From: JAHIQC01 sp964565645
GTDB taxonomy: Bacteria; Actinomycetota; Coriobacteriia; Anaerosomatales; JAHIQC01
Assembly (NCBI GenBank): GCA_964565645.1
Contig: CAZMFQ010000005.1
Location: 123,133 to 187,132 of the forward strand
DNA: 64,000 nt
Reading direction: 5' to 3'
Position numbers and translations under genes: made by a program. Below the pieces are notes generated by a model. That model did not search any database, was not told the DNA's origin, and was given only the letters and a program-made list of their open reading frames with translations. Within the stretch, counting starts at the first letter, position 1, and every line of letters starts with the position of its first letter. This document shows, in pieces, positions 33,316-41,871 of this stretch.

Positions 33316-35964
33316 CTACAGACTCCCGGCGAGAACGCGCCTGACCCTCATCATCAGAACATCCTTGCGGACGGGCTTCCTCACGTAGTCCGACGCACCC
33401 GCCATGAGCGCATCGGCCTCCACCTGCCCGTCGTTGACCCCTGTCAGCATGAGGAACGGCGCACTGACCCCCGACTGGCGCGTCGCCCTCAGGAACCCCA
33501 TCCCGTCGAGTTCCGGCATGTTCATGTCGGAGACGATGAGATCGAACGCCGAGGAGGCGAGCTGCTCGAGCGCCACGCGGCCGTTCTCGGCGAACTCGAC
33601 CTGGAAACCGTCTTCACGCAAAGCCATACCCACCAGTTCGCGAACCGAGACATCATCGTCGGCCACGAGGGCCCGACGAGGCGGCGCGGCGCCGATCATC
33701 TCCACACCCGGAGCATCGGCTTGGGGCGGTTCCGAGGTGCCGATCACGGGCCCTGCGACCGACGGCGCCGACGAGGGCGCGGCCGGCGCAGGCTGGGGCG
33801 CGGCCGGCGCAAACTGGGGTGCCTGAGCCGACGGGGCCGCCTGCTCCTCGACGATGATCTTGTGGTACGCGTCGTTCGGATCGACGACGTGGTCCCGGAT
33901 CTTGTCAAGCACGCTGGCCACCGACAGGTAGTCCCCGCGGTCCACGAGCCGCTGCCGTATCTCGGTGATGGGCGCGCCGTCACGCACCCAGCTCGCGATC
34001 TCCGCGTCGAACTGGATGATCTCCTGGATGCCGATGCGCCCCTGGTACCCCTTGCGGCAGGACGGGCACCCATCGGCCGACGCGTGCGCCACGGTCTCGG
34101 GCACGTCGTTCGTGAAGGGCTCGAGCCAGGCCCGCTCCTCGGCGGTTATCGGCGTTATCGTGCGGCACTCCGGGCAGACGCGCTTGACGAGGCGCTGCGA
34201 GACGATGCCCAGGATCGCGTCAGCCATGATCGACCGGTCCACGCCGAGGCGTTCGAGGCGGAACACGGCGCTCGTCGCGTTGGACGTGTGCAGCGTCGAT
34301 ACCGTCAGGTGACCCGTGCTCGCGAAGTCGAGGGCGGTCCGCGCGGAGAACTGGTCGCGTATCTCGCCGAGGAACAGGACATCGGGATCCTGTCTCACCG
34401 AGGACTTGAGCAGGTTCTCGAAGCTCACTCCCGCCTTGTCGTTGACCTGCTGGTGGTTGGCCCGCGGGATGATGTACTCCACGGGATCCTCGACGGTCAT
34501 GAGCGAACGGTGCTCAGTGTCGATACCCGAGAGCACGCTGTAGATCGTGGTGGTCTTGCCCGACCCTGTCGGGCCGACCACGAGGACCATGCCCTGCGGG
34601 CGCGTCGCGAAGCCGCGGAGCAACGTGGCCTGCTCGTCGGTGAAGCCGAGGCTCTCCAGCGGGACCGGATCGGCGGTGACCTCGAGGATGCGCACGACCA
34701 TGCTTTCGCCGTACGGGCCGGAGGAGGTCGCGAGCCTGAGCTTGATCCGCTTGCCTCCGATGTGCGCCTCGAGTGAGCCGTCCTGCGGCTTGCGGCGCTC
34801 CGCGATGTCCAGCGAGCCGAGGGCCTTGAGGCGGGAGACGAGCATCATCCCGGTGCTCGGGCGCAGAGAAAGCACGTCGGCCATGTCGCCGTCGACGCGG
34901 AACCTGACCTCGAGCCGGTCCTCCTTGGGCTCGAAGTGGATGTCGCTCGCCCGCTCCTTGAGCGCCGAGGTGATGATGTTGTTCGCGATGAACACGACGG
35001 GCGCCGCCTCGAGGTCACCGGCGGCGACCTGGCCGGGCTCGGTCGCGACATCGACGGACACGAGCGTGTCCGCGAGACTGCTTCTCTGCGCCTCTGGGTC
35101 GGCCGAGAGGTCGTAGAAGGAGCGGATCACCTTCGGCGGCGCGATCTCGAGCGCGAGTGACATGCCCATCTCGTCGACGCGCCGCTGTAGCAGGTCGAGA
35201 AGCTCCCAGCGGAACGGGTTCGACACTACGAACGTGACGACATCCGCGGCCTCGCGCAGGGCCACGACCGCGTTGGCGCGGCAGAACGGCGCCGGCAACG
35301 CGTCCATCAGCACCGCCTGGGAATCGATGATCTGACGGAGCGGCAGCCCGAGGAAGGCCGACATCTCCGTGACGACCTCGAAGTCGGTGAGGCCGGCCGC
35401 GCGAGCGGCCTCATACAGGGAGCGCGGGCGTGTGGTGAGCAGGGCCGCGGCCTCTGCCGAGGCCTCGTCGAACCGCGCAGCGAGGCGGCCCCGGAACGTC
35501 TCGAAATGGTCGGGTACGATGCGTTCCGTCCACGCGCCGGACTCGTCGGCTATCTCGCCCCAGCGGCACGTGCGCTCCAGGGCCTCCTTCACGGCGTCCT
35601 GAAGCGTGACGGGGTCGAACGGTTTGCTCAGATGGCCGACCGCGCCGGACGCCAGGGCGCGACGCCGGTCCTGGTCCGATACGAGCGCCGTGAGGAACAC
35701 GACCGGGATGTAGGCGGTCTCCTCGGCGGCCTGGAGCCTGCCGCAGACCTCGTAGCCGTCCATGCCCGGCATCATGACATCGAGCAGGATGAGTTCGGGA
35801 TGCTCACGGGCTACCAACGCAAGACCCTCAGGACCGCTCGAGGCCGAATGCACGACATGGCCCGCGCGCTCCAGCGTGACCCTGATGAGGTCCTGCATGT
35901 CCGGATCGTCATCGATGGTGACGATCGTGCCCGTGCGCTGCTCCCCCACGATGACCTCCGTCAC
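33316..35964 (-). CDS. PilB/GspE-type secretion ATPase flanked by two receiver domains (REC-ATPase-REC)
   Basis: 882 residues with an unusual architecture. REC1 (about 12-130) has DDD at 18-20, Asp62 in LILLDVMMPGMDG and Lys114. A GspE/MshEN-like N-terminal domain (about 150-300) contains LPAPFCRANAVVALREA. The motor ATPase (about 320-700) has the Asp box DIHFEP, Walker A GPTGSGKT (464-471), VEDPVEY, Walker B DPDVLFLGEIRD, the His box GHLTVSTLHT and a four-Cys zinc site (CPEC at 597-600, CPSC at 633-636). A Pro/Ala linker (about 705-740) leads to REC2 (about 764-880) with Asp813 and Lys863. All catalytic residues of the motor and both receivers look intact. The start is GTG 35964 (overlaps the Hpt stop as GTGA) or GTG 35949 (GGAGG before it). 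Confidence 0.92.
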   Translation of the reverse strand: MTEVIVGEQRTGTIVTIDDDPDMQDLIRVTLERAGHVVHSASSGPEGLALVAREHPELILLDVMMPGMDGYEVCGRLQAAEETAYIPVVFLTALVSDQDRRRALASGAVGHLSKPFDPVTLQDAVKEALERTCRWGEIADESGAWTERIVPDHFETFRGRLAARFDEASAEAAALLTTRPRSLYEAARAAGLTDFEVVTEMSAFLGLPLRQIIDSQAVLMDALPAPFCRANAVVALREAADVVTFVVSNPFRWELLDLLQRRVDEMGMSLALEIAPPKVIRSFYDLSADPEAQRSSLADTLVSVDVATEPGQVAAGDLEAAPVVFIANNIITSALKERASDIHFEPKEDRLEVRFRVDGDMADVLSLRPSTGMMLVSRLKALGSLDIAERRKPQDGSLEAHIGGKRIKLRLATSSGPYGESMVVRILEVTADPVPLESLGFTDEQATLLRGFATRPQGMVLVVGPTGSGKTTTIYSVLSGIDTEHRSLMTVEDPVEYIIPRANHQQVNDKAGVSFENLLKSSVRQDPDVLFLGEIRDQFSARTALDFASTGHLTVSTLHTSNATSAVFRLERLGVDRSIMADAILGIVSQRLVKRVCPECRTITPITAEERAWLEPFTNDVPETVAHASADGCPSCRKGYQGRIGIQEIIQFDAEIASWVRDGAPITEIRQRLVDRGDYLSVASVLDKIRDHVVDPNDAYHKIIVEEQAAPSAQAPQFAPAAPQPAPAAPSSAPSVAGPVIGTSEPPQADAPGVEMIGAAPPRRALVADDDVSVRELVGMALREDGFQVEFAENGRVALEQLASSAFDLIVSDMNMPELDGMGFLRATRQSGVSAPFLMLTGVNDGQVEADALMAGASDYVRKPVRKDVLMMRVRRVLAGSL

Positions 35965-36278
35965 TCCTCTTCTTCGACGAAGACGATCTCCACCTCGGCG
36001 AGGTAGCGGTCGAGGTCGTCGGTGGCGGTGCACAGACGGCTTTCATCCGAGGACTCGGCCGCTGTCTCGATGGTGGCTCCGAGTTCGGTGATCGCGTCGA
36101 ACCCGTACCCTCCACCCGAGCCCTTCATGCTGTGGCCGATGACCCGGGCCTCATCGTAGGCGCCCCGTTCGACGGCGCGCCTCAGCGCCTCGACATCGGC
36201 GACCCTGCGTTCAAGGTACTTCGGGATGAGAGGCTCGAGGCTCTCGTCCACATAGGCGACCGGTCCGCTAGCACACAT
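35961..36278 (-). CDS. Histidine phosphotransfer (Hpt) protein
   Basis: 105 residues from ATG 36278, an all-helical Hpt domain. The phosphoacceptor His is in VIGHSMKGSGGGYGF, the normal HxxKG pattern, preceded by the acidic helix and followed by TELGATIETAAES. GAGGAG lies eight bases before this ATG; a start at 36296 is also possible. The gene overlaps the hybrid kinase 3' end by 11 bases and the REC-ATPase-REC gene by 4, so the three are translationally locked together. It is the expected shuttle between the kinase receivers and the motor receivers. Confidence 0.92.
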   Translation of the reverse strand: MCASGPVAYVDESLEPLIPKYLERRVADVEALRRAVERGAYDEARVIGHSMKGSGGGYGFDAITELGATIETAAESSDESRLCTATDDLDRYLAEVEIVFVEEEE

Positions 36279-39200
36279 GTGACTCACTCCTCGCATACTC
36301 GGCGAGCGCCCTGAGCAGCTCCTTCTTCTTGATGGGCTTGGTCAGATGCGCGTCGCATCCCGCTTCCAGACTGCGTGCGTGCTCCTCCTTGAGTGCGAAC
36401 GCGCTGAGAGCCAGGATCCTGAGCGGCTCCCGTCCCGTTGCGCGCTCCCATTCACGGATCTCACGTGTGGCCGTCAGACCGTCCTTCACGGGCATCTGCA
36501 TGTCCATGAAGACGAGGTCGAAGCGGCCTTCGTCGGCGATCACCACGTCGACGGCCTCCTGGCCGTTGTGGACTTCGACGAGCTCGTGGTCGGTCTTGGC
36601 CAGATAGGATTCGATGAGGAACCTGTTGTCCTCGGAGTCCTCGACCAGGAGGATGCGCAGTCGCTCGGTGTCAGGCGCACTCGCCGCAGCGTCCTCGTCT
36701 GTGACAGGCGCGTGCCATTCAGCGCTGAGCGCACTCTGCAGCGCGTCTTCCAGCTCATGCCGGCGGACCGGCTTGAACAGGTAGTCGAGCAGGTTGAGAC
36801 GGACTGCGCGAGCCTGGTCGCGCCCGTGTGCGTCCGACGAGAGCATGATCGCCGGCACGCGGCTGATCGCCTTCTCGGCCCGGACATGTTCAAGAAGCTC
36901 GAAGCCGTCCATATGAGGCATCTGGTGGTCGAGTACGAGCACATCGTAGGGGTCACCCGCACGGGCGGCGAAGCGTATGGCCTCGAGCCCCGCAAGCCCG
37001 TCCGGGGCGTCCGATGTGCGCATGCCCCACGTTGTGAGCACTTCGCGGAGGATGAAGCGATTGGTCTCGTTGTCGTCGACGATGAGCACACGACGCCCTG
37101 CGAGCGGCAACGGCGCGTCATGGCGAACACCCTTCACACCCTCGCGCGCGACCAGGAACGGGATCTCCATCAGGAACGTGGTCCCGCGACCCAGCGTCGA
37201 CTCGACCCGCATGGTTCCGCCCATGAGCTCGACCAGACGCTTCGAGATCGTCAGCCCGAGACCGGTTCCGCCGTAGCGGCGCGTCGTCGAAGCGTCCGCC
37301 TGCGAGAAGCTCTCGAACACCTTCCCGAGCTTGTCTTGGGGTATGCCGACGCCCGTGTCGGAGACAGAGATGAGCAAGTTGCCCTCCGCCTGATCGTTCA
37401 GTTGCTCGATCGACAGCAGAACCTGCCCGACCTCGGTGAACTTGACCGCGTTACCGAGCAGGTTGATGAACACCTGCCTGAGCCTGTCGGGGTCGCCGAG
37501 GAGCTCGGTCGGTGTGCCCGGCTTGATCCGGTACAACAGCTCGAGCCCCTTCTCCGCCGCCTGCACGCCGATCACGGACGCGGCAGTCTCGGCCACGTCA
37601 CACAGATCGAACGGGATGTGCTCCATCTCGAGGCGGTCCGCCTCGATCTTTGACAGATCGAGGATCGAGTTGATGAGCCCGAGCAGCGATTCGCCCGCGC
37701 GGCGGAACACGTCGACATAGCGCGCCTGCTGCTTCGTCAATTCGGTGTCCTGCAACAGTTCGGACATGCCGATGATCGCGTTCATCGGTGTTCGGATCTC
37801 ATGGCTCATGGTCGCAAGGAACTCGCTCTTGGCCCTGTTCGCCGACTCCGCCTGGATCTTCGCGGTCTTGAGGGCCTCCTGGGCCTCCCGCGCCTCCGTG
37901 ACGTCCTCTTGCACGCCGACGAAGTGCGTGATCTCGCCGGCGGGCGTGCGCATGGCCGAGATCGTGGCGCGGGCCCAGTAGGGCATGCCATCCTTGCGCC
38001 TGTTCACGAACTCCCCGGTCCATACCTCGCCCGCGATCAGCTGCGACCAGAGTCCCTTGTAGGTCTCATCGGGGGTGAGGCCCGACTTGAGGATGCGCGG
38101 GTTCTGGCCCCGGACCTCGCCGAGCTCATAGCCGGTGATGCGGGTGAACGTGGGGTTCACGTACTCGACGTCGCCATTGCGGTCGGTGATCACCACTGCG
38201 ACAGGACTCTGGCCGACCGCCTGCGACAGGATCAGGAGCTCACCCTCGGCCTCCGTGCGGCGCTGTGCGGCACCGATTATGTCGGCCATCATCCGCAGGA
38301 GCGCGATGCTCTCCGCCGGCCAATCCTTCTGCCCGCGAACGGAGTCGAAGCCGAGCATGCCGACGACGGCGCCGAAGATGACGATCGGCACCACGAGCAT
38401 CGAGCGGATTCCCGCTGATTGGAGTGCGAGCCGTTCCTCGGCGCGAAGGTTCGGGTCCTTGCCCACGTCGGGCAGATAGACCTCGCGTCGGGCGTTGACC
38501 TGCGAGATGAGCCACGGGTATCCGCTGACCGGGGCGTGGTCGAACGCCTGCTTGCGCGTGGGTATCCCCTCGGCGGTCCACTCATGCGTGTTGCTCATGT
38601 GCGCGACGTCGTCGAAGGCGAACACGTATACGCGATCGACGTCCGAGTACGCGCCGATGCGAGCCAACGCACTCTCGATCTCGGTGTCTATGCTGTCCGG
38701 CGTGGCATCCACGAAGCGACGCGAGATATCGGTCACCAGCGCGTTGAACGTCGCCTGCGCCGTGACCGCCTCCTCGGCCCTCGCCCTCATGGAAACGTCC
38801 CGCACGAACACGACCAGCGCGGGTACCCCGTCGTACTCCGTCTCGAGCGACGTGAGCTCGACGTCGCGCTCCTTGCCGTCCAAGGCCCGCAGAACGCTTC
38901 GGTCCTCGAGCCGCTTGCCCGAGGCGGCGTCACAGCCGTTGCCGACGCAGTCGTGCTTGCAGTGAACGAACTGCCAGACGGACTCACCCAAGAGCCGGTG
39001 GTCTGCCACCCCGAGCCACTCGCGCGCCATCGGGTTGAGCGACAGCAAGACGCCGTCAGCGGCGGACACGACGATGATCGCGTCCGGCGCATGCTCGAAC
39101 AGTCCTCTGAACCTGGTCTCTGAGTCCGACATGGCGGCCGCGGCCGCACGCGTCATCTGAAGCACGATGTAGAACCCGATCACCAACGCCGAGACCGCCA

Positions 39201-40458
39201 GAGACAGGATGATCCCGGCCAGCCGGTACTGCGAAGCGACGGCCGCCACCTGGTCGGCAGCCAGGTCCATCCCGACGTGCCCGACGACGTCACCAGTCGC
39301 GGGATCGAGTATCGGATACAGGGAGCTGTACCACGTGCCGTCACTGTCGCTCACGGGCCCCTCGAGCAGCGCGGTCCCCGCCTCGAGGGAATCGAGCAGC
39401 GCGGGGCTCGCGTCGTAGAACACGGTGCCCGGGCCATCCCTCGTCTCGCCATCACCCTGCGCCTCGGCCAGGATGATCGCCCGGCCCGATTCCGCACGCA
39501 TCAGGTACAGGTACGTCACATCCGAGTTCGCGCGCAGGGTGCGGTCGAGGACGCCAAGCACGGTGCGGTAGGCCGCGACTCCGGCGTCCGCCGATGTGCC
39601 GGTCAGTTCCTCGACGAGCGAGGGCTCGATCATCGACGCCGCCGTATGGGTACGCTTGTCCAACTGATCGAGGAGGCGTTCCTCGCCGACTCTGCCAAGG
39701 AACGTCGTGAGGGCGAAGCCGGCGACCAGCCCCGCCGCGAGGAGGCCGAGCAGAACCCCGCGAGTTCTACGCTTCAGCCTGACGCGCGCATCGGCCCAGG
39801 CATCGATGGTGCCCGACAGACAGCGACCGAGACCGACCGACGCGAGCGCGGCGCCGAGCGCACCGATCAGAATGGCCCATGCAGCGAGCGGGACCATGCC
39901 GGTGCGTGCGAACGTCACCTGCAGGACCGCCTGCGCGACCGCCCAGACCATCAGCCCCGCGGCGCTGAGCCGACGACCGCTCTCGGACTGCGCGAGACCG
40001 GGTTCACGGGACAACGCACGAGCGACGGCGAAGAACACGACGACGAGCGTCGCGGCAAGAGCCCAGATGCCGGCCGATGAATCGAGAGCGATGAGCCCGA
40101 CGACGATGAAGCCGCCCACAGCCAGCCCCAGCATCAGCGGCGGTCTCATCTCGGTGGCGACACCACTCGAGGCGGTGCGAGCGTGCTCGATCCGGAATCC
40201 GATGGCGAAGAAGGTGGCGGTCACGATGAGCAGAGACTGGAGACGGACCGGGGTCGAACCCATACCCAGATCGATCGCGGCGGCCTGAACCATCGTCGCC
40301 ACTCCGGCGGCGACCATGGCGCCGAGGAGCCATATCCACTTCCTGGGCTGATCGCTCACCTGATGCAACGACAGCGCGTTGGTCCCGACCATCAACAAGG
40401 CGATGGCTGAGACGAACGCGAAGTAGTCCGCATACGCATATGGGAACGAAGAGAACAT
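36268..40458 (-). CDS. Large membrane hybrid histidine kinase (7-8 TM, sensor, PAS, GAF, PAS, HK, REC, REC)
   Basis: 1396 residues. Residues 1-255 hold seven or eight membrane helices. A dCache-like extracytoplasmic segment (about 258-412) is followed by a further helix (413-435). PAS1 (about 447-560) includes the cysteine motif HCKHDCVGNGC at 499-509; GAF is about 575-735 and PAS2 about 742-858. The kinase has His886 in MSHEIRTPMN, N box LLGNAVKF and G boxes DTGVGIP and GGTGLGL. REC1 (about 1122-1240) has Asp1177 and REC2 (about 1266-1388) has Asp1319. All phosphotransfer residues are present. ATG 40458 is preceded by GCAGGTG; longer upstream frames run into the divergent gene. It heads an operon with Hpt, REC-ATPase-REC and CheY-like genes. 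The cysteine cluster suggests redox or metal input. Confidence 0.93.
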   Translation of the reverse strand: MFSSFPYAYADYFAFVSAIALLMVGTNALSLHQVSDQPRKWIWLLGAMVAAGVATMVQAAAIDLGMGSTPVRLQSLLIVTATFFAIGFRIEHARTASSGVATEMRPPLMLGLAVGGFIVVGLIALDSSAGIWALAATLVVVFFAVARALSREPGLAQSESGRRLSAAGLMVWAVAQAVLQVTFARTGMVPLAAWAILIGALGAALASVGLGRCLSGTIDAWADARVRLKRRTRGVLLGLLAAGLVAGFALTTFLGRVGEERLLDQLDKRTHTAASMIEPSLVEELTGTSADAGVAAYRTVLGVLDRTLRANSDVTYLYLMRAESGRAIILAEAQGDGETRDGPGTVFYDASPALLDSLEAGTALLEGPVSDSDGTWYSSLYPILDPATGDVVGHVGMDLAADQVAAVASQYRLAGIILSLAVSALVIGFYIVLQMTRAAAAAMSDSETRFRGLFEHAPDAIIVVSAADGVLLSLNPMAREWLGVADHRLLGESVWQFVHCKHDCVGNGCDAASGKRLEDRSVLRALDGKERDVELTSLETEYDGVPALVVFVRDVSMRARAEEAVTAQATFNALVTDISRRFVDATPDSIDTEIESALARIGAYSDVDRVYVFAFDDVAHMSNTHEWTAEGIPTRKQAFDHAPVSGYPWLISQVNARREVYLPDVGKDPNLRAEERLALQSAGIRSMLVVPIVIFGAVVGMLGFDSVRGQKDWPAESIALLRMMADIIGAAQRRTEAEGELLILSQAVGQSPVAVVITDRNGDVEYVNPTFTRITGYELGEVRGQNPRILKSGLTPDETYKGLWSQLIAGEVWTGEFVNRRKDGMPYWARATISAMRTPAGEITHFVGVQEDVTEAREAQEALKTAKIQAESANRAKSEFLATMSHEIRTPMNAIIGMSELLQDTELTKQQARYVDVFRRAGESLLGLINSILDLSKIEADRLEMEHIPFDLCDVAETAASVIGVQAAEKGLELLYRIKPGTPTELLGDPDRLRQVFINLLGNAVKFTEVGQVLLSIEQLNDQAEGNLLISVSDTGVGIPQDKLGKVFESFSQADASTTRRYGGTGLGLTISKRLVELMGGTMRVESTLGRGTTFLMEIPFLVAREGVKGVRHDAPLPLAGRRVLIVDDNETNRFILREVLTTWGMRTSDAPDGLAGLEAIRFAARAGDPYDVLVLDHQMPHMDGFELLEHVRAEKAISRVPAIMLSSDAHGRDQARAVRLNLLDYLFKPVRRHELEDALQSALSAEWHAPVTDEDAAASAPDTERLRILLVEDSEDNRFLIESYLAKTDHELVEVHNGQEAVDVVIADEGRFDLVFMDMQMPVKDGLTATREIREWERATGREPLRILALSAFALKEEHARSLEAGCDAHLTKPIKKKELLRALAEYARSESHVC

Positions 40459-40512
40459 GCACACCTGCCCGGTCTGTTGCGCCCGCCCCTCGGGCGCCTC
40501 TCTAGTGAGTGC

Positions 40513-40541
40513 ATCGTACAGTGGGTGTGAACGGTTGATAA
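40513..40541 (-). promoter_or_regulatory. Candidate promoter of the hybrid kinase operon
   Basis: Minus strand TTATCA (40541-40536), 17-base spacer, TACGAT (40518-40513), about 50 bases before the kinase start. The same stretch on the plus strand contains GATAAT (40537-40542), a possible -10 for the divergent dehydrogenase gene, so the two promoters may overlap. Confidence 0.45.
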
Positions 40542-40564
40542 TTTCTGATGAACGGTAGGTACCC

Positions 40565-41833
40565 ATGCTTCCACGAATTTCAATCGCCCGCCTGTCGCGC
40601 CTCCTCTGGGCGTGCACCCTGATCTCGCTGCTCATCACCGGGTGCGCGAAGACCGGGCGCCCCGTGGTCGTAGCGCCCGAGACCAGCGGGTCCGCCGAGC
40701 CCACCACCTCGGCCGCACCCGGTCTGGCCGAGGTGAAGATACGACTCTCCGAGGTGGCCTCGGGGTTCGAGCAACCACTGTTCGTGACCGGGGCGTCCGA
40801 TGGTTCGTCCACGCTGTACGTCGTCGAGAAGACGGGCAGAATCCGCAAGGTACTGGACGGAAGGACCGACCCTGAGCCGTTCCTCGACCTCTCCAAGCAG
40901 GTGAGCACCGACTCCGAGCGGGGACTCCTCGGCTTGGCGTTCTCGCCGGGCTTCGCGCAGAACGGACGCTTCTACGTCGACTACACCGACGCGGGGGGCA
41001 ACACGGTGATCAGCCGCTTCACCTCACGAAACGGCGTGGCGGACCCGATCAGCGAGGAGGTGCTCCTCGTCATCGAACAGCCCTACTCGAACCACAACGG
41101 CGGCTGCGTGCTCATCGGGCCGGACCGGATGCTGTGGATCGGCATGGGAGACGGCGGCAGCGGCGGGGACCCGCACCGCAACGCGCAGAACCCCGACTCG
41201 CTCCTGGGTAAGATGCTTCGGATCGATGTCGGCGAGGCGGGCAAGCCCGCGGCGGGCGAGCCCTACGGCATACCGGCGGACAACCCGTTCGCCAACCCGA
41301 CGAGCGAAGCGAACGCCGGGCAGCCCGAGATCTGGGCGGTCGGGCTCAGGAACCCCTGGCGCTTCAGTTTCGACAGCGCCACCGGCGACCTTTGGATCGG
41401 CGACGTCGGACAGAATCTCTGGGAGGAGATCGATCTCGTCGCGGCAGCGCCCGACAAGACCCTCAAGGGCGGCCTCAATTTCGGCTGGAACACGTTCGAA
41501 GCCACGCACCCCTACCCGCCCGACGCTGCGATGGGACCGGACACCGGCGCGTTCACCATGCCGGTGATCGAGTACGCGCACGACGCGGGGGAGTCGGTGA
41601 CCGGCGGCGTGGTGGTCCGTGACCCCGCATATCCGCGTCTCGACGGGATCTACCTGTACGCGGACTACGTCTCAGGGAAGGTCTGGGGTGCGGTTCGCGA
41701 ACCGGCGGACGGGACTGTCCAGACCGTGGAACTCCTGGACACAGGCGCCCAAATCGTGTCGTTCGGGATCGGCGACGCCGGCGAAGTGTATGCCGTGGAC
41801 TTCAGAGGGACCGTCTACCGCGTCACGGAGTGA
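40565..41833 (+). CDS. PQQ-dependent sugar dehydrogenase family lipoprotein (GSDH/Yli type)
   Basis: 422 residues with a lipoprotein signal ending LITGC (Cys about residue 22). A six-bladed propeller of the soluble glucose/sorbosone dehydrogenase family follows. Landmarks are RGLLGLAFSPGFAQNGRFYV, NHNGGCVLIGPDRMLWIGMG with the GDGGSGGDP loop, SLLGKMLRID, AVGLRNPWRFSF and WIGDVGQNLWEEID. The mature protein would sit on the outer face of the membrane. Family members oxidise aldose sugars with PQQ; no pqq genes are in the window, and many homologues have no known substrate. It is divergent from the hybrid kinase and converges on the threonine aldolase gene. Confidence 0.88.
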   Translation: MLPRISIARLSRLLWACTLISLLITGCAKTGRPVVVAPETSGSAEPTTSAAPGLAEVKIRLSEVASGFEQPLFVTGASDGSSTLYVVEKTGRIRKVLDGRTDPEPFLDLSKQVSTDSERGLLGLAFSPGFAQNGRFYVDYTDAGGNTVISRFTSRNGVADPISEEVLLVIEQPYSNHNGGCVLIGPDRMLWIGMGDGGSGGDPHRNAQNPDSLLGKMLRIDVGEAGKPAAGEPYGIPADNPFANPTSEANAGQPEIWAVGLRNPWRFSFDSATGDLWIGDVGQNLWEEIDLVAAAPDKTLKGGLNFGWNTFEATHPYPPDAAMGPDTGAFTMPVIEYAHDAGESVTGGVVVRDPAYPRLDGIYLYADYVSGKVWGAVREPADGTVQTVELLDTGAQIVSFGIGDAGEVYAVDFRGTVYRVTE

Positions 41834-41871
41834 CCGTTGCCACGCAGCATTCGGACGCACGTCGCGCGGGC

